Source: Haliea sp. (GTDB lineage: Bacteria; Pseudomonadota; Gammaproteobacteria; Pseudomonadales; Halieaceae). From it: a stretch of DNA of 64,000 nt. Both the position numbers and the translations under genes were made by a program. Below the pieces are notes generated by a model. It did not search any database and was not told the origin of the DNA. It saw only the letters and a program-made list of their open reading frames with translations. The stretch lies in contig JADJAL010000007.1 in the NCBI GenBank assembly GCA_016704305.1, positions 102,868-166,867 of the forward strand, read 5' to 3'. This document shows positions 48,232-56,942 of this stretch, piece by piece; the stretch's first letter is position 1, and every line of letters starts with the position of its first letter.

Positions 48232-49578
48232 ATGCCCATTCTAGAAAAAGTCCTCATCGCCAACCGCGGTGAAATCGCGCTGCGCGTGCTGCGGGCCTGC
48301 AAGGAGCTCGACATACAGACGGTCGCGGTGCACTCGAAGGCGGACCGCGAGCTGAAGCACGTGCTGCTGGCCGACGAAGCGGTGTGTATCGGCCCCGCCC
48401 CCTCCACTGAAAGCTACCTCAATGTGCCGGCAATCATCAGCGCCGCGGAAGTGACCCGCGCCACAGCCATCCACCCCGGCTACGGCTTCCTGGCCGAAAA
48501 TGCCGACTTTGCCGACCAGGTGGAAAAGAGTGGCTTCATTTTTATTGGCCCCACCGCGAACGTGATCCGCCTGATGGGCGACAAGGTCTCCGCGATCCAG
48601 GCGATGAAGGAGGCCGGGGTGCCGACGGTACCCGGCTCCGACGGACCGATCACCGACAACAACGAACTGACCCTGGAAATCGCCCGCCGCATTGGCTACC
48701 CGATAATCGTCAAGGCGGCTGCCGGCGGTGGCGGACGCGGCATGCGCGTGGTGCATGAAGAGGCAGCACTGCTCAGTTCCATTCAAGTCACCCAGTCGGA
48801 AGCGGCGGCAGCCTTCGGCTCCGATGTGGTATATCTGGAAAAGTTTCTGCAAAAGCCTCGTCACGTGGAGATCCAGGTGATCGCCGACGGCCAGGGCAAT
48901 GCGATACACCTGGGCGACAGGGACTGCTCCTTGCAGCGCCGTCACCAGAAAATCCTCGAGGAGGCACCCGCGCCGGGCATCCCGCAGCACATACGCGACC
49001 AGGTGACGGAAGCCTGCGTCAAAGCCTGCATCGACATCGGTTACCGCGGGGCTGGCACCTTTGAGTTCCTGTATGAAGACGAGGGCTTCTACTTCATCGA
49101 GATGAACACGCGGGTTCAGGTGGAGCATCCGGTCACCGAGATGATCACCGGCTTTGATATCGTCAAGGAACAACTGCGTATTGCCAGCGGCCTGCCGCTG
49201 TCAGCCCGGCAGAGCGATATCCAGTTCCGTGGGCACGCGTTTGAGTGCCGCATCAACGCGGAGGATCCCAAAACCTTCCTGCCCTGCCCCGGCAAGGTGA
49301 CCACCTTCCATGCGCCGGGCGGCCTCGGCGTGCGCGTCGATTCCCACCTGTACGACGGTTACACCGTGCCGCCATACTACGACTCACTGATTGCCAAGAT
49401 CATCTGCCACGGCGAGGATCGGCCACTGGCACTGGCGCGCATGCGCCAGGCGCTGGACGAACTGGTGGTGGAAGGGATTCGCACCAACACCCCGCTGCAC
49501 CGCGAACTGGTCCGCGACCAAGCGTTCAAAACCGGCGGCGTAAGCATTCACTATCTCGAAAAGCGCCTGCAAGAGTAA
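48232..49578 (+). CDS. accC: Biotin carboxylase subunit of acetyl-CoA carboxylase
   Basis: 448 residues, ATP-grasp enzyme that carboxylates biotin on AccB. KVLIANRGEIALRVLRACKELDI is the N-terminal signature; KAAAGGGGRGMRVV is the glycine-rich ATP loop, HLGDRDCSLQRRHQKILEEAPAP and FIEMNTRVQVEHPVTE contain the catalytic/metal residues. Complete and of normal length. Cotranscribed with accB; prmA follows after 113 bases. Confidence 0.98.
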   Translation: MPILEKVLIANRGEIALRVLRACKELDIQTVAVHSKADRELKHVLLADEAVCIGPAPSTESYLNVPAIISAAEVTRATAIHPGYGFLAENADFADQVEKSGFIFIGPTANVIRLMGDKVSAIQAMKEAGVPTVPGSDGPITDNNELTLEIARRIGYPIIVKAAAGGGGRGMRVVHEEAALLSSIQVTQSEAAAAFGSDVVYLEKFLQKPRHVEIQVIADGQGNAIHLGDRDCSLQRRHQKILEEAPAPGIPQHIRDQVTEACVKACIDIGYRGAGTFEFLYEDEGFYFIEMNTRVQVEHPVTEMITGFDIVKEQLRIASGLPLSARQSDIQFRGHAFECRINAEDPKTFLPCPGKVTTFHAPGGLGVRVDSHLYDGYTVPPYYDSLIAKIICHGEDRPLALARMRQALDELVVEGIRTNTPLHRELVRDQAFKTGGVSIHYLEKRLQE

Positions 49579-49691
49579 CCTCAAACTCGCACCCAACACT
49601 GCGCTCGCGGAATCACGATGGCCACTGCCAGCACTCCACAGCAACCTGAGCCGCCACGACACTGGCCGCAACAGCAACGGCCGCCGCAGCA

Positions 49692-50585
49692 ATGACGTGG
49701 TTGCAGTTACGCGTGGACGCCGGGCGCGCCCAGATCGCGAAGTGGGAAGAACACTTGCTCGACAGTGGCGCGGTGGCGGTCACGCTGGAAGACAACGCGG
49801 ATCAACCGCTGCTCGAACCGGGCGTGGGTGAAACGCCGCTGTGGGACCTGACGCGCATCACCGCGCTGTACCCGGCCGACGCCGACATGCACGCGGTGCT
49901 GCAGGCCATACCCGCGCATCTGCGCGACACCGGCAATGCCCGCGTGGAAATCCTGGAGGACAAGGACTGGGAGCGCGAGTGGATGCAGCGCTATCGCCCG
50001 ATGCAGTTTGGCCAGCGCCTGTGGGTGTGCCCCAGTTGGTTGCAGCCGCCAGAACCCGATGCGGTCAACCTGATGCTGGACCCCGGACTCGCCTTCGGCA
50101 CGGGTACGCATCCCACCACCGCGATGTGCCTGACGCAACTCGACGGCATGTCGCTGTCCGGCCAGGCCATCGTGGACTACGGCTGCGGCTCGGGCATCCT
50201 CGCCGTCGCCGCACTGAAACTGGGCGCCGCGCGCGCACTGGGCGTGGACAACGACCCACAGGCGCTGGCCGCCTGCCGTGACAATGCGACGCGTAACGGT
50301 ATTGCGCTGGAGCGATTGGCAATCGCATATCCGCACGAGGTCGATCACGCGCATTGGACGCGCAGCGCCGACGTCGTCATCGCCAATATCCTCGCCGGAC
50401 CGCTGATCGAACTCTCCTCCACACTACTCAACTTCCTGCAACCGGGCGGCACGCTGCTGTTGTCCGGCTTGCTGCAGCACCAGGGCGAGGCGCTGTGCGC
50501 GCACTATGGCGATACACTGCCGATCGCGATTGTCGATGAAATGGACGGCTGGGTTTGTTTGCGCGGGCAGCTCCCGACTCGCTAG
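49692..50585 (+). CDS. prmA: Ribosomal protein L11 methyltransferase
   Basis: 297 residues. The N-terminal substrate-recognition domain (MTWLQLRVDAGRAQIAKWEEHLLDSGAVAVTLED) is followed by DPGLAFGTGTHPTTAMCL and the SAM-binding motif VDYGCGSGILAVAALKLGA. PrmA trimethylates lysines and the N-terminus of L11. Order accC-prmA-dusB-fis is common in the Gammaproteobacteria. A 403-base gap to dusB holds a large hairpin and a perfect palindrome. Confidence 0.95.
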   Translation: MTWLQLRVDAGRAQIAKWEEHLLDSGAVAVTLEDNADQPLLEPGVGETPLWDLTRITALYPADADMHAVLQAIPAHLRDTGNARVEILEDKDWEREWMQRYRPMQFGQRLWVCPSWLQPPEPDAVNLMLDPGLAFGTGTHPTTAMCLTQLDGMSLSGQAIVDYGCGSGILAVAALKLGAARALGVDNDPQALAACRDNATRNGIALERLAIAYPHEVDHAHWTRSADVVIANILAGPLIELSSTLLNFLQPGGTLLLSGLLQHQGEALCAHYGDTLPIAIVDEMDGWVCLRGQLPTR

Positions 50586-50667
50586 ATCTTGTGACCGCGC
50601 AAACACGCTCTTCAAGTACTCGATAAACCGACTGAAGCCTAATGGCAATTTCTTAAGCGTCGTGGCC

Positions 50668-50802
50668 GGCGGCAACTTGAATGGCATAGGGGCGGGACAC
50701 GCCGTGAACCCATGCCCATAAACAGGGGCAGGCTCTCCATGAGGGCTTGAGCTCGGCGTCCTGCCTCGCACAGTCCCGCCCCTCTGCCATTAAGTTACCG
50801 CC
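50668..50802. repeat. Large stem-loop between prmA and dusB
   Basis: Arms 50668-50698 and 50773-50802 pair over about 30 positions with two mismatches and one bulge (core GGGGCGGGAC/GTCCCGCCCC). The 74-base apical part starts ACGCCGTGAACCCATGCC and ends GGGCTTGAGCTCGGCGTC, in which GACGCCG/CGGCGT-type ends are again complementary. It resembles the REP-like intergenic hairpins of marine Gammaproteobacteria and does not share the two loop signatures found elsewhere in the window. The rest of this 403-base gap has no gene apart from the palindrome listed next. Confidence 0.7.
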
Positions 50803-50840
50803 TACGTGCATTATCGCTTATGCAAGCCCCGTTCGACAGA

Positions 50841-50858
50841 CGCTCGGAATTCCGAGCG
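50841..50858. promoter_or_regulatory. Perfect 18-bp palindrome upstream of dusB-fis
   Basis: CGCTCGGAATTCCGAGCG is its own reverse complement with no spacer, 131 bases before the dusB start. A perfect palindrome of this kind could be a dimeric repressor operator. It is unlike the consensus of Fis (degenerate) or LexA, and the binder is unknown. Confidence 0.45.
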
Positions 50859-50988
50859 CCACTGAGCGTATTGAACACACTGGATTCGTCGCTTTTATTA
50901 CACGTAATTCCTTCCACAGCCATCCACGAGCGAGTATCATAGCGCCCTTTTTCACCGCCTCTTTTACAACCACCTGACACCGACGCCC

Positions 50989-51975
50989 ATGCTGCAAATC
51001 GGACCCTACATTTTGCCCAATCGCGTCGCGCTGGCGCCGATGGCCGGTGTGTCGGATTTGCCGTTTCGCAAGCTGTGCTCGGAGTTCGGCGCCGGGCTCG
51101 TGGTGTCGGAGATGATCAGTTGCAATCCGCGCCTGCGCGAGTCGACCAAGACGCTGTGGCGCAGCCAGCACGATGATGAAATCGCGCCGCGCTCCGTGCA
51201 GATTGCCGGCAGTGATCCGCAGGAAATGGCAGAAGCCGCGCGCTACAACGTCGCGCGCGGCGCGCAGATCATCGACATCAACATGGGTTGCCCGGCGAAG
51301 AAGGTGTGCCGCAGGGCGGCAGGCTCCGCGCTGCTCGCCGATGAAGCGCTCGTGCAATCGATTCTAAATGCCGTGGTCGCGGCGGTGGACGTGCCGGTCA
51401 CACTGAAAATACGCACTGGCTCCGCGCCCGCCAACCGCAACGGCACTACGATCGCCCGCATCGCCGAAGATGCAGGAGTCGCAGCGCTGGCAGTGCACGG
51501 TCGCACCCGCGCGTGCGCGTTCAACGGGCAGGCGGAATACGACACCATCGCCGCGATCGTCGCGAGTGTCGGCATTCCGGTGTTCGCCAACGGCGACATC
51601 GATTCTCCCGAAAAAGCTGCCGCCGTCATCGCGCACACCGGCGCTGCCGGCGTGATGATCGGCAGGGCGGCCCAGGGCAGGCCCTGGTTGTGCGGGCAGA
51701 TCGCGACGCATCTGGACACCGGCGTGACGCCTGCAGCACCTGACTTCCATCAGCAGCGGGACGTACTCCTGCGCCACACCACGCAGCTGCACCAGTTTTA
51801 CGGCGACTTCATGGGCGTGCGTATCGCACGCAAGCATGTGAGTTGGTACCTGGGCGCCAGAGCCGATGCGTTAGAACAACGCAGGCTATTCAATCGTCTT
51901 GCACATCCCCAGGAGCAGCTACACTTCATCCACCAGCTGTCAGAAATCGAATTCGATAAGGAACTCGCAGCATGA
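50989..51975 (+). CDS. dusB: tRNA-dihydrouridine synthase B
   Basis: 328 residues, FMN-dependent reductase of tRNA uridines. Signature: NRVALAPMAGVSDLPFRKLC, VQIAGSDPQEMAEAA, and DINMGCPAKKVCRRAAGSALL with the catalytic Cys (C101 or C107 in this numbering). HGRTRACAFNGQAEYD is the FMN phosphate region. Its last four bases overlap the fis start (ATGA), the classical dusB-fis operon in which dusB translation accompanies fis. Start ATG at 50989 lacks a strong ribosome site. Confidence 0.96.
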   Translation: MLQIGPYILPNRVALAPMAGVSDLPFRKLCSEFGAGLVVSEMISCNPRLRESTKTLWRSQHDDEIAPRSVQIAGSDPQEMAEAARYNVARGAQIIDINMGCPAKKVCRRAAGSALLADEALVQSILNAVVAAVDVPVTLKIRTGSAPANRNGTTIARIAEDAGVAALAVHGRTRACAFNGQAEYDTIAAIVASVGIPVFANGDIDSPEKAAAVIAHTGAAGVMIGRAAQGRPWLCGQIATHLDTGVTPAAPDFHQQRDVLLRHTTQLHQFYGDFMGVRIARKHVSWYLGARADALEQRRLFNRLAHPQEQLHFIHQLSEIEFDKELAA

Positions 51976-52292
51976 TCAGGGCAGAATCCCTACACGCCTC
52001 CACAACAGAGCTCACTGCAGCCAACGATGTCGCCATTCCCGCAGTGCCGGCAACGCGCAATCTGCGCGACGCCGTGACCACTGCGGTGCGCAATTACCTG
52101 GAAGAACTGGACGGGCAGTTGTCCAGCGACGTCTACCAGATGGTGCTCGCGGAAGTCGAAGCGCCGTTGCTGGCGGAGATCATGGCCTACACGCGCAACA
52201 ACCAGACGCGCGCGTCCATCATGCTGGGCCTGAACCGCGGCACGCTGCGCAAGAAACTCAAACAGTACAAACTGATTTCCGAACGCGATTAG
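51972..52292 (+). CDS. fis: Nucleoid protein Fis
   Basis: 106 residues. The C-terminal half is the Fis core: LRDAVTTAVRNYLEELDG, VYQMVLAEVEAPLLAEIMAYTRNNQTRASIMLGLNRGTLRKKLKQY, with the helix-turn-helix in ASIMLGLNRGTLRKKLK. The N-terminal 30 residues are variable. Fis bends DNA and controls rRNA and many growth-phase genes. The ATGA overlap with dusB shows shared translation. Confidence 0.96.
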   Translation: MIRAESLHASTTELTAANDVAIPAVPATRNLRDAVTTAVRNYLEELDGQLSSDVYQMVLAEVEAPLLAEIMAYTRNNQTRASIMLGLNRGTLRKKLKQYKLISERD

Positions 52293-52307
52293 GACAAGGA
52301 TTACACG

Positions 52308-53882
52308 ATGACTAACAGTGATCTCGTGAAGATCAAACGTGCCCTGATCAGCGTCTCCGACAAAGCGGGTATTGCAGAATTCGCCCGCGCGCTGCGCGAC
52401 ATGGGCGTGGAACTGCTGTCCACCGGCGGCACCTACCGCCTGCTGCAGGAGGCAGGACTGGACGTCACCGAAGTGGCGGATTACACCGGCTTCCCGGAAA
52501 TGATGGACGGCCGCGTCAAGACGCTGCACCCGAAAGTGCACGGCGGCATCCTGGGCCGCAGGGGGCAGGACGACAGCGTGATGGCGGCGCACGGAATTGC
52601 GCCCATCGACATGGTCGTGGTGAACCTCTACCCGTTTGCCGCAACGGTCGCCAAACCCGATTGCACGCTCGAAGATGCTATCGAGAATATCGACATCGGC
52701 GGCCCCACGATGGTGCGCGCGGCCGCCAAGAACCACCGTTACGTGAACATCGTCGTGAACGCCAGCGATTACGCCGACATCCTCACCGAGATGCGCGCCA
52801 ATGCGGGCAGCACATCGCTGGCCACGCCCTTCAACCTGGCGATCCAAGCCTACGAACACACCGCTGCCTACGACGGCGCCATCGCCAATCACTTCGGCAC
52901 GCTGGTGCCCGGCGGCTCAGCGCATTTTCCCCGCACCTTCAACACGCAGTTCCACAAGGTGCAGGAGATGCGCTACGGCGAGAATCCACACCAATCAGCC
53001 GCATTTTACGTCGAAGCTCACCCTGCTGAAGCGGGCATCGCGACAGCCAGGCAGATACAGGGCAAGGAATTGTCCTACAACAACGTGGCCGATACGGACG
53101 CGGCGCTGGAGTGCGTGAAGAACTTCGAGCAACCGGCGTGCGTGATCGTCAAACACGCCAATCCGTGCGGTGTTGCCATTGCGGATACGATCGGCAAGGC
53201 CTACGACCTCGCGTTTGCCACGGACACCGAATCCGCGTTTGGCGGCATTATTGCGTTCAACCGCGAACTGGACGCGGCGACGGCCGCCAGCATCGTCGAG
53301 CGACAGTTCGTGGAAGTGATCATCGCGCCCAGCGTCAGCGCCGAGGCTATCGCATTGGTAGCCGAGAAGAAGAATGTGCGCCTGCTCGCCTGCGGAACAT
53401 GGTCCGCGCCCGGACCCGCCCTCGACTACAAGCGCGTCAATGGCGGCTTGCTGGTGCAGGATCGCGATCTCGGCATGATTACGCGCGCCGACCTGCGCGT
53501 GGTCAGCAAACTGCAGCCCACGGAACAGCAGTGGCAGGACTTGTTGTTTGCCTGGAAGGTCGCCAAGTTCGTCAAATCCAACGCCATCGTCTACGCCAGC
53601 AACGGCCAGACGGTGGGTGTCGGCGCCGGCCAGATGAGCCGCATCAACTCCGCGCGCATCGCCGCCATCAAGGCCGAGCACGCCGGACTCCCTGTTCGCG
53701 GCTCTGTGATGGCCTCCGATGCGTTCTTTCCGTTTCGCGATGGCATCGACAGCGCCGGTGCCGCCGGCATCGCAGCCGTAATCCAACCGGGTGGCTCGAT
53801 ACGCGACGACGAGGTGATCGCCGCTGCGGATGAACACGGCATGGCGATGGTGTTCACCGGCATGCGCCACTTCAGACACTAG
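52308..53882 (+). CDS. purH: Bifunctional IMP cyclohydrolase / AICAR transformylase
   Basis: 524 residues for the last two steps of IMP synthesis. Cyclohydrolase start IKRALISVSDKAGIAEFARAL, STGGTYRLL and GFPEMMDGRVKTLHPKVHGGIL; transformylase end LRYGENPHQ-type motif (MRYGENPHQSAAF), KHANPCGVA (catalytic Lys-His) and FPFRDGID. Complete and normal. It follows fis by 16 bases and purD follows after nine, so dusB-fis-purH-purD is one run. Confidence 0.98.
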   Translation: MTNSDLVKIKRALISVSDKAGIAEFARALRDMGVELLSTGGTYRLLQEAGLDVTEVADYTGFPEMMDGRVKTLHPKVHGGILGRRGQDDSVMAAHGIAPIDMVVVNLYPFAATVAKPDCTLEDAIENIDIGGPTMVRAAAKNHRYVNIVVNASDYADILTEMRANAGSTSLATPFNLAIQAYEHTAAYDGAIANHFGTLVPGGSAHFPRTFNTQFHKVQEMRYGENPHQSAAFYVEAHPAEAGIATARQIQGKELSYNNVADTDAALECVKNFEQPACVIVKHANPCGVAIADTIGKAYDLAFATDTESAFGGIIAFNRELDAATAASIVERQFVEVIIAPSVSAEAIALVAEKKNVRLLACGTWSAPGPALDYKRVNGGLLVQDRDLGMITRADLRVVSKLQPTEQQWQDLLFAWKVAKFVKSNAIVYASNGQTVGVGAGQMSRINSARIAAIKAEHAGLPVRGSVMASDAFFPFRDGIDSAGAAGIAAVIQPGGSIRDDEVIAAADEHGMAMVFTGMRHFRH

Positions 53883-53891
53883 GAAACACAA

Positions 53892-55175
53892 ATGAATGTT
53901 TTAATCATCGGCAGCGGCGGGCGCGAGCACGCACTGGCGTGGAAAGCTGCCCAATCGGCGGGCGTCGAGACGGTATTCGTCGCGCCCGGCAATGCCGGCA
54001 CCGAGCGGGAAGCCGGGCTTCAGAACGTCGCGATCGACGCGATGGATTTCGCGGCACTGGCGGATTTTGCAGCCAGCCATGACGTCGGCCTGACCATCGT
54101 CGGCCCCGAGACCCCGCTGGTCGCCGGCGTGGTCGACTACTTCCAGGCGCGCGGGCTGCGCTGCTTCGGGCCGAGCAAGGGCGCGGCACAACTGGAAGGC
54201 TCCAAGGCCTTCACCAAGGATTTCCTCGCCCGGCACAATATTCCTACCGGCGCATACGCGAATTTTACCGAGCTTGAACCCGCACTGGCCTACCTGCGAA
54301 AGCAGGGCGCACCGATTGTCGTCAAGGCGGACGGCCTGGCGGCGGGCAAGGGTGTGATCGTCGCGGAAACACTGGCGCAGGCAGAAGAGGCAGTCACCGA
54401 CATGCTGGCCGGGAATGCCTTTGGCGAGGCTGGCTGCCGCGTGGTCATCGAGGAATTCCTGCCCGGCGAGGAAGCCAGTTTCATCGTGATGGTGGATGGA
54501 AAACATGTGCTGGCGATGGCGACCAGCCAGGATCACAAGCGCATCGGCGACGGCGATACCGGTCCCAACACCGGCGGCATGGGCGCCTACTCCCCCGCTC
54601 CGGTCGTGGACGCGGCGGTACACCAGCGCGTCATGGAGCAGGTCATCCTGCCGACCGTGGCCGGCATGGCGGCAGAAGGTAATGACTACACCGGGTTTCT
54701 CTACGCCGGCCTGATGATAGACGCTGCCGGCCAGCCCCGCGTGATCGAATACAACTGCCGCTTCGGCGACCCGGAAACCCAGCCCATCATGATGCGCCTG
54801 CAGTCCGACCTGGTGGCCCTGTGCAACAGCGCGCTCGACGGCACGCTGGACCAGGCGCAAGCAAAATGGGATGAGCGCTGCGCCATCGGCGTGGTGCTGG
54901 CCGCCGGCGGCTACCCGGGCGACTACGCCAAAGGGACACCCATTCACGGGCTGGATACGGCCCAACCCGACACCATCAAGGTGTTCCATGCCGGCACCGC
55001 GCGCGCCGGCGACGACATCGTCACCAGCGGCGGTCGCGTGTTGTGCGTCACGGCGCTCGGCAGCGACATTGCCAGCGCGCAGCGCAGCTGCTACGAAGCG
55101 GCCGACAAGATCAGCTGGGAGGGCATGACACTGCGCCGCGACATTGGTTGGCGCGCAATAGCGCGCTATAGTTAG
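53892..55175 (+). CDS. purD: Phosphoribosylamine-glycine ligase
   Basis: 427 residues of the ATP-grasp GARS family. MNVLIIGSGGREHALAWKAAQS is the N-terminal loop; GPSKGAAQLEGSKAFTKDFLARHNIPTGAY and IVVKADGLAAGKGVIVA are ATP-binding parts; RFGDPETQPIMMRL is the family signature. Second step of purine synthesis. Complete; 64 bases separate it from coq7 and no gene is seen between. Confidence 0.98.
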   Translation: MNVLIIGSGGREHALAWKAAQSAGVETVFVAPGNAGTEREAGLQNVAIDAMDFAALADFAASHDVGLTIVGPETPLVAGVVDYFQARGLRCFGPSKGAAQLEGSKAFTKDFLARHNIPTGAYANFTELEPALAYLRKQGAPIVVKADGLAAGKGVIVAETLAQAEEAVTDMLAGNAFGEAGCRVVIEEFLPGEEASFIVMVDGKHVLAMATSQDHKRIGDGDTGPNTGGMGAYSPAPVVDAAVHQRVMEQVILPTVAGMAAEGNDYTGFLYAGLMIDAAGQPRVIEYNCRFGDPETQPIMMRLQSDLVALCNSALDGTLDQAQAKWDERCAIGVVLAAGGYPGDYAKGTPIHGLDTAQPDTIKVFHAGTARAGDDIVTSGGRVLCVTALGSDIASAQRSCYEAADKISWEGMTLRRDIGWRAIARYS

Positions 55176-55239
55176 GGCGACACTGTCCAATCCGGACCAG
55201 CCCAACCAGTCCAGAACAGCTCCCGCACGGGTAACCACC

Positions 55240-55884
55240 ATGCACAAACGCCGCCTCTCCCTGCTCGATAAACTCATCAGCGAAGCCGATGCGGTGATGA
55301 AAACCATCACCAACCGCGGCCACCGCGCGCACCGCCCGTCACCCTCACAGGGCCATACCGACTCAGAGCTCTCACCCTCAAAACGCAAGCACGTTGCCGG
55401 CCTGATGCGGATCAACCACACCGGCGAGGTCTGCGCGCAGGCGCTCTACCAGGGCCAGGCCCTGACGGCCAAATTGCCAACCGTGCGCAAGAATATGCAG
55501 CGCGCCGCCCAGGAGGAAATCGATCATCTGGTGTGGTGCGAGGAGCGACTGCGCGAACTGGGCAGCCACACCAGCTACCTGAATCCAGCCTGGTACGGCA
55601 TGTCTTTCGCACTCGGCGCTATCGCCGGCGCCATCAGCGACAAGGTCAGCCTGGGTTTTGTCGCGGCGACGGAGGAGCAGGTGTGCAACCACCTGCGCGA
55701 TCACCTGAAGCAGTTGCCCGATGAGGATCGCAAGTCGCAATTGATCCTGCAGCAGATGCTGGTGGACGAGCAGCGCCACGGTGAGAGTGCGCTGCAGGCG
55801 GGCGGTAGCGACTTTCCAATCAAGGTGAAAGATGCGATGACTACGGTGTCGCGGTTTATGACCGGCGCCAGTTATCGGATCTGA
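55240..55884 (+). CDS. coq7: Ubiquinone hydroxylase Coq7 (2-polyprenyl-3-methyl-6-methoxy-1,4-benzoquinone monooxygenase)
   Basis: 214 residues, membrane-associated di-iron enzyme for the last hydroxylation of ubiquinone. The six iron ligands are in GEVCAQALYQG, EEIDHLVWCEERL, EEQVCNHL and DEQRHGESA (E, ExxH, E, ExxH pattern). MRINHTGEV is typical. Long, positively charged N-terminus (1-45) as in Pseudomonas homologues. Alternative to UbiF in this lineage. It ends a rightward run; the 506-base gap that follows carries two family II hairpins. Confidence 0.95.
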   Translation: MHKRRLSLLDKLISEADAVMKTITNRGHRAHRPSPSQGHTDSELSPSKRKHVAGLMRINHTGEVCAQALYQGQALTAKLPTVRKNMQRAAQEEIDHLVWCEERLRELGSHTSYLNPAWYGMSFALGAIAGAISDKVSLGFVAATEEQVCNHLRDHLKQLPDEDRKSQLILQQMLVDEQRHGESALQAGGSDFPIKVKDAMTTVSRFMTGASYRI

Positions 55885-55941
55885 CGCGTTTTTTTGCACT
55901 GTGGCGGGATTGGCGATAGTGGAGCACGGTATTGCCTTGCT

Positions 55942-56045
55942 GTCGTCGGCCTCGGGAATCGAGAGCAGACACATCGTCGCGCGGTCGTCGGCCTGGAATC
56001 TCGAGACGAGACTGCTCGGCTCGGAGTCGGACAGGTCGTCGGCCT
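55942..56045. repeat. Three GTCGTCGGCCT direct repeats
   Basis: The 11-base unit occurs at 55942, 55984 and 56035. Copies one and two continue alike for about 24 bases (GTCGTCGGCCTCGGGAATCGAGA and GTCGTCGGCCTGGAATCTCGAGA), and the third runs into the left arm of the next hairpin. They look like decayed hairpin arms or a short local duplication. No protein is encoded here. Confidence 0.55.
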
Positions 56046-56115
56046 CGGTAGCTTGAAGGGGTCGATCGCTCAGAAGGCTGAGATATTCGCGCTCGACCCC
56101 TTCAATCTGCCGAGG
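56043..56115. repeat. Family II stem-loop, copy 1
   Basis: Arms 56043-56065 and 56093-56115 pair at 21 of 23 positions. The 27-base loop, read on the minus strand, is a GCGAATATCTCAGCCTTCTGAGCGA type, i.e. the family II loop with GCGAATATC and TGAGCGA. It lies in the convergent coq7/OsmC gap. Confidence 0.75.
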
Positions 56116-56172
56116 CCTGATATCTCGAGAGAGTCTGGGGCGGTTGTTTCTTTCTGAATTACGGGCGATCTA

Positions 56173-56257
56173 GTTGGCTGCGGGTCTGCGGCATAGCCTG
56201 TGAGCGAATATCTTAGCCTTCTGAGCGAACAGGTTATGCCGCAGACCCGCAGCCAAC
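56173..56257. repeat. Family II stem-loop, copy 2
   Basis: Arms 56173-56200 and 56230-56257 pair at 27 of 28 positions; the one exception is a G-T wobble. The 29-base loop begins TGAGCGAATATCTTAGCC and ends CTTCTGAGCGAA, with GAGCGAA at both ends. The top of the stem is AGCCTG/CAGGTT. Outside the hairpins the gap from 55885 to 56390 shows no gene. Confidence 0.85.
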
Positions 56258-56390
56258 GGGCAGGAAACTGCAGCTATACAAGCGCTATCAATGCGAACTT
56301 CGTTTAGGCAAAAACCGGTTCAGGACACAGTGTTCCCTGATAGCGCGAGTGCCGCCATAGACGCGCAACCACATCGCAGCCACATCGCAA

Positions 56391-56822
56391 CTACGGCGCA
56401 GCAGCGAACTCAACGATCTCGTAGCTGTGCGTGATTGCCACACCCGCGGCGCCCAGCATGATCGACGCGGAGCAATATTTTTCCGCTGAGAGTTCCACCG
56501 CGCGCTTTACCTGGCTGTCCTTGAGGCCAACGCCGGTGACGACAAAATGCATATTGATGCGGGTAAATACCGCTGGCACCGCGTCGGCGCGCTCCGCGTC
56601 CATCTCGACACGGCAGTCGACCACCTGCTGGCGCGCTTTCTTCAGCATGCTGAGCACGTCATAGATGGAACATCCGCCCGTTCCCAGCAGCAACATCTCC
56701 ATGGGCCTGACCCCCAGGTTGCGGCCACCCAGATCTTCGGGACCATCCATCACGACAGCGTGACCGCTGCCGGATTCGCCGACAAACAGCGCGCCATCCG
56801 TCCACTTCACGGTCGCTTTCAT
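56391..56822 (-). CDS. OsmC family peroxidase-like protein
   Basis: 143 residues from the ATG at 56822. OsmC fold motifs: MKATVKWTDGALFVGESGSGHAVVMDGP, then LLGTGGCSIYDVLSMLKKARQ with the first redox Cys and ELSAEKYCSASIMLG with the second. This is the YhfA-like subgroup, usually next to the crp gene, as here (vfr-like gene divergent, 120 bases away). OsmC proteins reduce organic hydroperoxides; YhfA's own substrate is not established. Confidence 0.88.
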   Translation of the reverse strand: MKATVKWTDGALFVGESGSGHAVVMDGPEDLGGRNLGVRPMEMLLLGTGGCSIYDVLSMLKKARQQVVDCRVEMDAERADAVPAVFTRINMHFVVTGVGLKDSQVKRAVELSAEKYCSASIMLGAAGVAITHSYEIVEFAAAP

Positions 56823-56926
56823 TAATCGGTTGCTCCTCTTGCCCAAAAAGCGCCGCAGCTTAGCACAACAAGTTACATTTTACTTAGGCAGCGATCAGGT
56901 TAGTATGTATGAAAATAACTTCAACC

Positions 56927-56935
56927 AAAGGAGGT
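56927..56935 (+). promoter_or_regulatory. Strong ribosome-binding site fixing a TTG start
   Basis: AAAGGAGGT is followed by seven bases and TTG at 56943. There is no ATG in frame within the first part of the regulator, and the conserved protein sequence starts just after, so the TTG is the true start. Confidence 0.75.
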
Positions 56936-56942
56936 TAGACCC

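Noticed and set aside
55942..56257. CRISPR array
   Set aside because: Only three short imperfect repeats with uneven spacing, hairpin arms instead of spacers, and no cas genes.
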